From positions 1 to 56,310 of the IMG/VR virus record IMGVR_UViG_3300046809_000906: a stretch of 56,310 bases of DNA. One strand, written 5' to 3'. Below, in pieces: positions 33,501-45,500 of this stretch. The position numbers and the translations under genes were made by a program. Numbering within the stretch: position 1 is the first letter of the stretch; each line of letters opens with the position of its first letter. Source of the DNA: a virus. The notes under the pieces are model-generated. The model was not told the origin of the DNA, did no database searches, and saw nothing but the letters and a program-made list of their open reading frames with translations.

Positions 33501-36500
33501 TTGTCGTCGCCCCAACTCACGGACACCGTAGACGCGTTGGCGCCGGTGACCACGCCCTCCCGGCCGCCGTCGTCCTGGACGAGGCTGCCCGGGAACAGGC
33601 CGCGACCAGAGCGGTCGGTGGCGATGCGGTCGGCGATGTTCCCCGTGAGAACGTCGCCCTCCGCACCGGTGACGAGGGAGCTGTCGGCCCGCTCACGCTC
33701 GTCGCTTACCTCACCCGTGGCACGGGCGGCCGAGGCGTCGAGCGGCGTCCACACCGGGGAACGGTCACCGCTGCTGCCGTCCTTGGTCTCCGAGACGAGC
33801 GTCATGAACATCTCCGTGCTGCGGCCCTTGCGGGACACAGCGCGGCGCTGCGGCGCCTGAATGACGTACCCGGACAGGGTGCGCGACTTCCCGGCGCGGG
33901 TGGTCCCCTCGATACGGACGACGTCGCCGAGCGTAAGGTCGCTGACGCTGACCCACTCCGCGGTACGGCCGCCGATCGGTTCCGGCGCGGGCCGCTCCTC
34001 GGGCACGTCGACGCCCGGAGAAGGCACATCCTCTGCCGAGTTGGGCGCTGCGGGCACAGCGGCCCCAGCATCCCGCCCAACGGCTGGCTCGGATACAGCA
34101 GGCACTGCCACGCCAGCGTCCTGTCCGACGGCTGCCTCAGGCGCTGTCTCACCCGTGCGGGGGCGGCGCATGGCACGAGCCCGGACCGGATCGGCGACCC
34201 AGTGCACTCCGTGGACCAGCCGCTTGACCTTGTTGCCGTCCAGGTCGAACTTGCCGCTCTCGGAGTCGTCTCCACCGCCAATGTCGTAGTCACCCATCAC
34301 GCCGAACGGGAAGTCGAGCCCCTGCCCGACCGAACCGCGACTGAGGTAGGCCGGGTGTTCGTCCGCGGTACCGCGCTCCGACCACTCGGCTGGCCCGCCG
34401 GGGGTGTCCGGATAGGTGAAGACGTGGAAGGAGTCGACCTCGTCACCCGCCTGCAGATCATCGGCGTGGTGGACGGGGATCGTGTATCCGTCCCGCTCGG
34501 ACGTGGCACGCCACTTCGGGTAGTGCTCGTCCAGACGCTGCTCGTCGAGCAGCAGCAGACGCGCCTTGGTGCGATCGTAGAGCCGGTCCTCTTCGTCGAA
34601 CTTGTCCACGAGGGCCTTAGCCACAGCCACGCCCAGGTTCTCGCCGTCCGATCCGATGAACGCGCGGGCCCGCTCGGGCGCGTCAGGGGCATCCCACGGG
34701 AACGGGTTGCCGTCGCGGTCTCGGATGCCCTCCAGGGCCTCGGTGTACGCGATGGCCTGCTCGCGAGTGATGTTGTACGGGTCGAACAGAGAGTTCATCG
34801 ACCCGGGCGCCAGAATGCGCCACTGGAGACCACTCCGGTTGCCGTGCTTGAACTTGCCGATAGCAAGCCGACCGCCGGGGCTCAGCTCCAGCGTCTTGCT
34901 CTTGATGACGTCGTCCAGGCGCTGACGCATGTCCCAGTTGCCACCAGGACCGGGATCGTCGAGCTCGCCGGCGTGCAGGTGGTCCCGGAGCGCGGCGACA
35001 TCACTGAAGCGGGGCTTCGACGCGTCGAACGTGTCGACCTCCGCCTCCGGCTCGGCGTCGGCGTCTGCCGCGTCCGCAGGAAGTGCGGTCTCACCACGGG
35101 CGGCCCGCTGCTGCTCCTCCCAATCCCACCGGTCGAGGCGTTCGGACTGCCGCTTCTGCTCGCGGAACTGGTTGTAGGTGACGCGACCGCCGTTCTGATC
35201 GAACCACTCGATCAGCTCGTCGGACGCGTACCGGCGCCACGCGTCATTGGCGGACAGGAAGCCGCCGTTGAAGACGTCGTCCTCGCTGTACCCCTTGCGC
35301 TTCCCCTCCTTGTTGAGCAGCGAACCGCCACGCATCGCGTTGTCGGCCCGGTTCCGGCGCTCTTCGTGCCACATCTGGTATTCGTCGCGAAGCTGCTGGT
35401 CCTTCGACGGGCGCTTGGGGCGGACGATCTCCGGCGCGACGTCCAACTGGCCGAAGCCCAGGGCCTCGTCCATGGCCTTGTTCTCGGCCTCACGCTCTTC
35501 CTCGGTTACCGGAGGCGTCTGCGACAGCACGTCACGAAGCTGGTCGGCCGGCGGGAACCGGCGGTCCATCTCGGCGGCGTACCGCTCCCAGTCCTCGGCG
35601 TTGAAGGCCTGGTGCGGGAACGATTCCAGTTCGAGGTCCGACAGGATCGACAGATCCTCTGGCAGCGCGGACGGCTCCTCGCGGGCCTCGTCCGCCTCGA
35701 AGGCGTCGCGTTGGGCGCGCATCGCCTCGACCAGGTTCCGGCCCTGCCCGTCACGCCACCCGCGGACAGCAGCCGAGTCGAGATCGCCGTTCCAGGCGAA
35801 CGGCGTGCCGTCGGCCCCGGTCAACTGCTCGTACCGGTTGGCGAGTTCGCGGGCCTCGGGTGCGCTGTACGCGCTCACCGCAGTGTTGCCCGCACCGCCG
35901 AATCCGGCTCCGGTGCGAGCGTGGGCGAAGTACCACAGGGCGGGCTGGCCGTCGGCCAGGGCCTCATGATCGTCAGTCCACGTCACCAGGCCACTGCCCT
36001 CGGACTGCGTCAGCGTCGGGTTGTCGGCGAGGCGCTGCAGGAAGTCCCGGTGCTCCGGGGTATCCATGCCTGCGGGCAGATCGCGGCCCGTTCGGTACGC
36101 GTCCCGCAGCCCACCGAGACCGCTGGAGTCGTCATCGTCCCGGAGATCGCGGTTGTTGCGCTCCGGGATGTGCGGGACAAGCGGGCGGCCCGGACCGCCG
36201 CTGTCAGGCCGGTTGCTGCCACGGTTCCGGCGGTCCCGGCGACGCCGACGACGAGCGCGGTCGTCTGTCCCCTCATCGTCGTCCCCGTCAGGGGTGCCGT
36301 CGTCGTTGCGGTCGTTGTCCGGTTCAGGGGTACCGCTGCCTCCGTCGCCGCTTGTCTCGTCCGGCGCGGCGCCATCAAGGTCCCCACGGTCACGGTCACG
36401 GTCCTCGCGGTCCGAGTCGTCCCGGCCGAACTCCTCCTCCTGGCCCTGTCCTTGGCCGTTGTCGCCGTCGCTATCGTCTCGTTCGCCGGGGCCCGCCGCG

Positions 36501-39500
36501 TCGTCCTGAGGGCCGCTCAGGCTCGGCAGGCCCTGCTCCCGCATTTCGCGGGCGAAGTCGCGCGCCGCCTCCTCGGGCGTGTCGAATCGGCCTTCTCCGG
36601 TCAAGTTGTTCGGGTACGGCCGCCACCAGTAGTACCTGCCTCCCTTGCTCTTGTTCTCCTTCCAGAGAAGAGCTTCGATGAGGCCGTCGACGTAGATGTT
36701 GCGGGGGCCGCCGCTCTTCCTCGGCTTGTCCAGCCAGACCCCGTCTCCGAGGTCGGTGGCCCAGGCGGGCACGGTGACTTCGTCCTCGCCGTCCGGAGCG
36801 CCGGCATCGCTCGTGGTTGTTTCAGACTCGTCGTTCTGCGAGGCCTGACGCTCGTCGTGAGTGGCCACGAGCCCGGCCGTGGCGAGATCCCGGCCGTGCC
36901 ACGTGCGGCGCTGCCCATCATCGGTTTCAGCGTCGTACTCCAGCGTCCTCTCTTTGAAGTCGTTGGTGATCCGGCCGACCTCTACGCCATCGACGCTGAC
37001 ACTCCACTCCGTCTTGGCGCCCTCCTTCGCGACCTCATTGACCTCAGCGCGGGCCACCAGAGCGGCTACCCGGTCGGGGCCGCCGAGTTCATGTGTCTCG
37101 TCGTCGACCGGCACCTCCCAGTTGGTGAAGATGTCGGTGCGCACCCGAGCCCGTGCCCTGTTGCGTACGACCTGCTCCGGCTTCTCGACGAGCACGACCC
37201 ACTCATCGGGCCCAACGGTGTCGTGACCGTGGTTGTTGTCCAGGTTCACGGAGCGGACGGCCCCATCGAGACCGCCACGGTGGAGGTTGATGACGTAACG
37301 CGGCGTGTACATCCCGTCGAAGCCGTCGCTCGTGCCCTGCCGACGATTCACCGTGTGGAAGATGTTCCCCTCGCGGAGTTCGGAGCCCCGAGCCCATCGC
37401 ATGCCTTTGGGCAGCTCCGCTTCACCGATCTTCAGCTCTCCGGTGCCCGTTCGAGCATCAGCGACAGGGGACGTCGGAGCACCGATGCTCTCTCGCCGAC
37501 CGTTTTCCCAGTGCATGCCAGCCCAGTTCGAGCTGTCGTCCTGCGTGGCCCATCCAGCGAACGCGGACCAGTAGGCGGTCCCGTCCGCGACAGCGGCCTT
37601 GAGGGGACGGATGGCTTCAGGGAACTCACCATGGATGCCGTAGGACTTCTGGTCGGAGTTGTCGCCGCCGACCACACCGATGATGAAGGCTTCTGCCTGC
37701 TGTTCAGACAGACCGCGCTCCGCGGCCCCGGCGCGGGCGCGCGCGATCCGCTCGCGTACCGCCTCCCGGACCTGCTGTATCCGCTCCTCAAGCAACTCGT
37801 GGCGCAGCTCCAGAGCCTTCTTCCGCCCGTTCCGGGTGGCGATGTGGTTCACCAGGATGGGGCGCAGGTCGGTGCGCAGCCCCTCACCCATCTCTCGGAC
37901 CGAGGACCGCAGATCCTCGGACAGGTCGGTGAGGAACTGACGCGCCTCCGAGGGCACTTCATCCAGGCCGCGGCGGGTGTTCTCGTCGTACTGCGCCAAG
38001 GGCTCGACGTCGGCCATTGTGGAGATCCAGAACTTGACGTCCCACGGATCGGCTCTGGCGGACCAGCCGTCATCGTTGTGCGCGACCGCCCGGTCGAGGT
38101 ACACGTTGCGCACTCCGGCCGGCTGCGGCTCCGCCCACACGCCCGCCCACTCTCGGATCGGTGTAGCGCGACCGCTCGTGTCACCGGGGAAGCTCAGTAG
38201 AGGCTTGTCGTGCGCGCCGGCGACCACGAGGGCAGCGGCATGCGCCGGGTCCTCGAAGTCCTTCTTGCTGGACCACGGATCACCGACTGGGCCGTGCGCA
38301 TCGTGGTCTGCACGCCACGCCTCATCTCCCTCCGTGTCGTTGCGCAGGACGGAGCCGATTCGCTCGCCACCGAGGTAGACGGCCCGCCGGACCTCATCCC
38401 TGTGGAAGCGGTGCTTGGCGGGGATGACGTGTTCTTCGCCGATCTCCACGGGCTTGCCGTTGTGCTCACCGACATGCTCCCGGGTCTCCCCTTCGGCGTT
38501 GCTGTCGGACGTGCTGACGGGCGCCCCCGGGCTCGGCTGTTCGCCGTTGAGCGCGTCCAGGCCGTCGCCGCTCGGCGACGTCTCCGGACGGGCGTCGCCT
38601 GCGGTCTCGTCCGGTGATGCTGGCGTCCGACGGGCTTCGAAGTCGGCGCGCGCCTGATCGTCGAGGCGCTGCGCGGTGTCGTCCTCGCTCTGCCGCTGGT
38701 CGCGGGTGGCGCGGTGCCTGTCCAGGAAGGTGTCGAGCGCGCTGAGCAGGTCGCGCAGCGGCTCCTCCATCGTGTTCCGCTCGGTATTCAGCAGGGAGCC
38801 CTGCAGAACGGTTGCCTGCTGACGGGCGCTCGCGAGGTATCGCTCTGTGTCGTCGTAGTCGTCGTCCTCCAGCGCGGCGATGGCGTTCATGACGCCACGA
38901 CTGAGTTCGCCGACGGAGTCGGGTATCTCGCGAGGTCCCCACGTCGCTGATGCGGCGGTGCCCAGATGTGTGTTGGCCACGTCCACGGGGGCGAGGCCGT
39001 CGCGCCACTCCTTGTTGTCGGCGAACGGCTTCGGGGCGGCTGGCGTTGCAGGGGCAGCGTCCTCGGTACGAGGCGCGGGGGCCCGCCGCTCGTCGCTGCT
39101 GCTGGTGGTGGTGTTCGCGGTCTCGTCGGGGCCGCCGAGCCGGACCTCGTCCGCGGGCCGGAAGAACAACTCCCGGCCTTGCTCCGTGACGACGCGGACG
39201 CGACCGCGGCCGGTCTTGTTCGGCGGTTCGGCCACGGTGTGGGCGTGGCCATCCGAGCCGGTGAACCGGTCGCCCTGCTCCAACTTGTCCGCGCGGCGGA
39301 GCTCCGCCTCGCGAAGATCGCTGGTGTCACGGCCTTCGAGAGCGGCGATCAGATCCGGCGTGCCGAACCCATCGTCGGGCTGGTCGAACGGGTTGTTCGG
39401 GTCGGCCGCGGTGCTCCGGCGGGCGGGGGCGGCCGGCGCCGAGAACAGGCCGTCGTCTTCGCTGCCGTCGCCCTCCACCTGGTCGCGGGTGAGGTCCGCC

Positions 39501-42500
39501 CAGTTCCCGCCGGGGCCGCTGCGCTGAGGCGTCGGATTGGGCGCAGGCTTCTGTTCCGGGCGCTTCCCGGCAAGGCGGTCGTTCTCCGCCTCCAGCGCGG
39601 TCAGGCGGGTCTTCGCAGCACCGGTGAGCGGCCCGTGGACCATCTCGTGCTCGATGAGCGCCACGATCTCCGCCTGCCGGGCCTCCGGGGTCATAGCCCG
39701 GGGGCTGTCCGTCCCGACGGGCGGCTCCGATGCCTCGTCGTCACCGTCCCCTTGCTGCGGGACGTTCGGGCCGCTCGGCGGCTCCGATGACCCACCGGAA
39801 CCCGCGTTGTCGCCGGTCGGGCGGATCGACTCCAGGTCCTCGTCGACTCGGTCGCGGTCGATCGTCACCGTGCCGGTTCCGCCGGTGTTCGAGGACTCAC
39901 TGCTCTCGTTCGCAGAAGCTGCGCCGGAGCGGGTGCGGGGCGTGCGGGTGGCGCTCTCGGGCCGCAGTTCAGCGAGGTCGCGTTCCACGTCCTCGGGGTC
40001 CAAGGTGACCGTGTCGTTGACCGCGTTGAGGGCGGCGGCCGCGGCCTCCTCGTCGAATTCCTGCTCGCGCCGGTCCTCAATGCCGAGTTCGCTCTTCAAC
40101 TCGGCGACTCGGCTCTGGGCCTTCAGATAGTCCTTGTTCTCCGGGTCTACCTCACGGTTCTTGTAGCCTTTCAGTTTCTCGTTCGCGGTGATCAGGTTCG
40201 ACAGCAGCGCGACACGACGCTCCTTGGACCGCAGGCGCTGCCCATACGGCGAGGTGCCGCCCAAGCCTCGCTTCGCGCGTGCGCGCTCGTCCTGCGTGAT
40301 CTCAAGGCTCTCCTCGGCGTCGGCGATGGCATCGTCGAGGTTGTTCAGGCGGCGCTCCAGAGAGGCGAGGATGCCGCGGCCGGAGGCGTCGTCGAGCTGG
40401 CTGGGCGTGTAGACGCCGCGCGTGTCCGGTTCGGCGGGGTGCTCCCAGTTCGGCCAGTCGAAGCGGACCTTGGCGACGCGGTTGCCGAACAGGTCGTGGC
40501 CGATCTCGACATGGAAGTCGTGGCCACCGAGGCGACCGAGCGGCACCCGGGCGCCGTCCTGCAGACTCATGTCCCGGGCTGCGGCCCGCACTTGCTGGGC
40601 GAGATCGTCGTAGACGTCGGCTCGCTGGTCGAACTCTTCGTCGCCGAGACGGATGCGGAAGTTGTCGCCAGAGACGTCCTCGCGGCGGGCCAGGGCGTCA
40701 CGCCAGGCGGGCAGCACCCCGGAGAGGTCGCTGATGATGCCGTCGGCTGCGGCGACGGTGCGGCGGCGGGTGTCCTGGTCGCGGTGCCAACTGCGGTCCA
40801 GGCGCTGCAACTCGACGACGTCGGCGCCCGCCTGGGCGTAGTCCATGACGGTCATGTCGCCGGTGGCGATGGCTTTCATCTGGCCGAACGACACGGCGAT
40901 GTCGCCGATGTCCTCCATCTCGCGGGCGTCGAAGTCCTTGCGGTCCATCTGCGCGATGAACCCGGCCTTGCGCTCCAGCGTGCCCAGCTTGAAGGCGTCG
41001 AACGTCTCCTCGGTGACGTAGGAGAGGATCCGCACATCGTCCGCGGTGCCGGGGATCCCCGGCATGTTCAGGTTGCCCTGGCGCTCGATGCGACCCTCGC
41101 GCTGCGCCATGTCGGCCGGCCGCCAAGGGAAGTCCATGTGGTGCAGGGCGACCGCACGGGCCTGAATGTTGGTGCCGGTGCCCATTTTTTCCGTGGAGCC
41201 GACGAGCACCGCGATCCGGCCGTTGCGGGCGTCCTCGAACAGCTTGGCCTTGGCCTTGTCCGTCTTCGCCTCGTGGATGAAGCGGATCTTGTCGGCGGGG
41301 ACGCCGGCCTCGACGAGCTCCGCCTTCATGTACGCGTAGCCGTCCCACGCGTTCTTCGCCGTCGACCCGGGCGTGCCCGCGTCCATGAAGACGATCTGCA
41401 CGGAGCCGGGCAGCTTCTGCGGGGTGAGGTCCTCGTCGGAGACCGGATAGATCCGGTCCTTGTTCTCCTCGTAGATTTCGGCGATCTTGTGGACGGCGGC
41501 GTCGATCTTGCCGCCCTCTTCGCCGTGACCGCCGACGAGCCGCATGTCGATCGCGGCGCGCGAGGCCAGGCCGATCGCCTTGAGTACACCGCCCTGCTTG
41601 TGGATCCACGACGCGCTCGGCAGCGCGGTGACGAACGCCTTCTGCTCGGCGGAGATCGGCACCGTGACGATCTCGCCGCGCTTGCCGTCCTCGCCCGCGC
41701 GCACCTTCGGAGTGGGCAGGTTGAGGTCCGCGGCAGTCTGCACGTCGACGGCGAGCCGGTACATGCGCAGCAGCTCGGCCGCGTTGTGGAAGCGGGAGAA
41801 CCGGGCCTTCATCCGGAACCCGGACCCGTCGGGGGCCAGCTCCAGGTTCTGCACGATCTCGCCGAACGTGGCGGCCCAGGAGTCGAAGTCGTCGACGCCG
41901 GCGTCTTCCAGGATGTCCGGGCGCAGGAAGCGCTGCATCACGTACGCCTCGGTCACCGAGTTCGCGATCGGCGTGCCGGTGGCGAGGGTGACGACGCGAC
42001 CGCTCTCGTTCCGCTCACGCAGGTACTCGATCTTCATGTGAAGGTCGGAGGCCCGCGCGGAGCCGGAGATGGCGGCGCCCTCGATGTGAGAGGCGGTGGC
42101 CAGATTCTTGTAGCCGTGCGCCTCATCGACCATCAGGTAGTCGATGCCGGTGTCCTCGAAGTGGACCGCGCCCGAGTCCTTCTTCGACGCCAGCTTCTGC
42201 TTGAGCTTGGCTTCCTTGGCCTTGAGCGTCTCTTCCAGACGCTTGAGGGTGAGGGACTTACCCTCGCGAGCCTTGGCCCGCTTGATCTCGTCCTGGAGCT
42301 TGTCGAGCTCCCGACGCATGTACTTCTCTTGGGCCTCCGCGCGCATGGGGATCCGCTCGAAGGCGCCCTGCGTGAGAATGACGGTGTCCCAGTCGCCGGT
42401 GGCGACCTTGGCGATGAAGCGGCGACGCTTCTTGCCGGTGAGGTCCGCGGAGGACGCCGTGAGCAGCTTGGCGTCGGGGTACAACTCCAGGTACTCGCGC

Positions 42501-45500
42501 CGGAATTGGCCCAGCATGTGGTTCGGGACGACGATGGCCGGCTTGCGGGCCATGCCGGTGCGGCGCAGTTCCTGCGTACCGGCGACCATCGTCGCCGTCT
42601 TGCCAGCACCGACCACGTGCGCGAGCAGCACCGACTTGTCGCTGACGATCCGGCGGATCGCAGCGTTCTGGTGCGGCCGCATCTTCCACTCGGCGGTCGC
42701 GCCGGGCAGAGCCAGCGGGGAGTCGTCGAACTCCCGCATCACCAGGTTGTTGAACGTGTCGTTGTAGACCCGGGCCAGGCGCTTCGAACGCTCGCGGTCC
42801 TCCCACACCCACTCGGAGAACCGCTCGGCCATCGCCTTGGCCTTGGCCTGCGCCTCGCTGGTCGCCTCGTCGTCGGTGACAGTGACCTTCTTGCCACCGG
42901 CCTCGATCGTGCGGGTGACGACGATCGTGCGCTGCTCCAGGAGCGCCTTGGCGATCTCCGGGGCGGACTTGGACTTGGTGCCCCAGTCGGACGTGGCGGC
43001 GATACCGGTGGTGGGCCCCTGGACCTCCCACATGGACGCGCCACCACGCTCGGCACGCACGGCCTTGGTGCCCAGGATGTGTTGGAGGAACGCCGTGACG
43101 TCCGTCTCCGGGATCCACGGGGCGCCCATCTTGACCTTGATCTCGGACGGATCGAGATCACGGGGGATGACGTTCTTCAGCGCGGCGACGTTCGCCCCGA
43201 ACCGCGGGTCGGCGGCGGCGGCCTTTTCGGCGAGTACCAGCTTCTCCCGGACGTTCCCGGACAAGTACTCGCCGCGGGAGACGAGCCGGTTGGTGCCGGG
43301 TTCGTCGAACGCGAGCGGGCCGATCTCCTCGCGCAAGGCCTCCAGGTCGTCGACGCGGCCCAACAGGCGGGCGATCGTCGGTAGATGAAGTTCACCGCCG
43401 TCGAGCTCCTGCGCGAGGGCGATGGCCTCCTCGGGGCTGCTGGCCCGGTCGGCGATCTCGCGGGGCGCGAGGACGCGCTGGGTGAAGATGTCGGCCTTCT
43501 TCGCCGACTTCGCGGTGTCGTCCCACTTGTCGAGGCCGAACACCACGGCGGAGGCCGGGTCGTCCTCGAAGACCTGGAGCGCGGACGGATGCTTCCACGC
43601 GGCGGGAACGTCTTTGAGGCCTTCGGCCTTCGCCCGGTCTTTCGCCTCCTGGGGGCTGAAGAACCGGGTCTGGCCCGGCTTGTCGAGCGGGCCGTGCTGC
43701 TTGACGTACGCGTCGTACGCCTCGTTCAACTCCCGGCGCAGGGCCCGCATGTTGTCGGTCTCGCCGGACTCACGGGTGGCACCTTCGAGCCGGAGCAGGC
43801 GGTTGGTGGTCTCCCGCAGGGCGACGAGCTTGCGAAGCTGCTCCTGCTGAGTCGGGTGGACGTCGAGCGGGATGACCGCGCCGTCCTCGACCTGCGTGAA
43901 CGAGCCGTCCGAGAGGATGTGCACTGCGCCTTCGTGCTTCTCCCCGGCGAGCTCAAGGCGCCGGTCGACGGCGTCGATCTCCGGCACGTACCGCATGCGG
44001 GTGTTGCCCTGCCCGCGGAGTGAACTGCTGTGGACGCGGGCCAGGCCCGCCTTCAGCGCGGGGCCGGCGTTCTTGTCGCCGATCACGGTCAGGTCGTGGT
44101 CGGAGAACTGGCCGCGGCCCGTGGTGAGTTGCCCGAGGATGTTCTGGGGGTTCCGCTGGAAGTAGTCGTTGACCGCGATCTCGTGGCCGTTGACGTTCGT
44201 CTTCGACGACCGCGTCCACGACATGTCTATGTCGTGGGTGTTCTCGTCACCGAAGCGGCGGCGGAACACGAGGACATCGGTGACGACTCCGGTACCGGCC
44301 GCGTCCTGGTGCGCGCCGGCCGGGAGACGAACCGCGCCGACCAGGTCGGCCATGTAGGACATCTGCCGCCGGGCGGTGTCGTCCTCACCGTCCATGGTGT
44401 AGCGGCTGGTGACGACGGCGACGAGGCCGCCGGGGCGGACCTTGTTCAGGCTCTTGAGGATGAACGTGTCGTGGATCGAGTGCTTCAGATCCGGGTTGAC
44501 CTGCTCGTCGTACATCGGGAAACGGCCGAACGGCACGTTGCCGATGGCCAGGTCGAAGTACGAGTTCGGCATACGGATGTCGCCGAACGAGCCGTTGATG
44601 ATCCGGGCGTCCGGGTAGAGGAGCTGCGAGATCGCCGCGGTGGTCGGGTCCAGCTCGATGCCGGTCACCCGCGCGCCCTCGGGGGCGGCACCGATGAAGT
44701 TGCCGGAGCCGGAACCGGGCTCCAACACGTTGCCGCCGCCGAAGCCGAGGTTCCGCACCAGGTCCCACAGGGGCTGTACGAGCTCGGCGTCCGTGTAGTG
44801 GGCGTTGAGCGTGTTCGCCTTGGCGGCGGTCCACTCCTCGTCGTTGAGGAGCTCCCGCACGGCCGCCCGTTCCTCGGCGAACGACTCCCACTTCTTCAGC
44901 GCGCGGGCGTACTTCGCCGGGTCAGGGTTGCCGTCGGCATCCCGGAACGCCCCGTCCGTCGGCTCCGGCTTGTCCGCCAGCACGATCGGCAGCGCGCCCC
45001 AGCCGGACCAGCGGGCCAGGATCTTCTGCTCTGCGGGCGTCGCCGGCCGGTCCTCAGCCTGGATCTGCCGGAGCGTCGTGACCGCCGCGACGTTCGCACG
45101 GGCCTTGGCCTTCTCACCCGAAGGCGCCAGATCCTTCTGGGACTTCGGGCGGAAGGACGGTGCAGCTACAGCCTGCCGTGATCCGGAAGCTCGGCGTTCT
45201 CCATCCCGGGCTCGGCCGGCAGGAAGATGTGCTCGGCCATCACCAGTTCGCGGGCCTGCGCCGCCGCCTGCAGCTTGGCCGCCACCCGGTCCACGAACTT
45301 CTCGCTCGTCTGATCCTTCAGAATCTGCCGCGTCCGGTCCGTGATCTCCTGATCCGCCAGAATCCCGAGCGTCGCGAAGAAGGTCTCCTTCTCCTCGTCC
45401 GTCCCCAGCTCCGCGTACGCCGCTGGCCTGTACGTCTCCCAGTGCTTCCTGGCGATCCGCCCGAGCTTGTTCACTGCCACTGCTGTCGTCTCCCGTGGTG

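Noticed and set aside
32324-38200. Very long rightward open frame (1958 codons) opposite the giant gene
   Set aside because: It is the high-GC mirror of the giant frame; composition is Arg/Gly/Val-rich with no domains, and it has no ribosome site.
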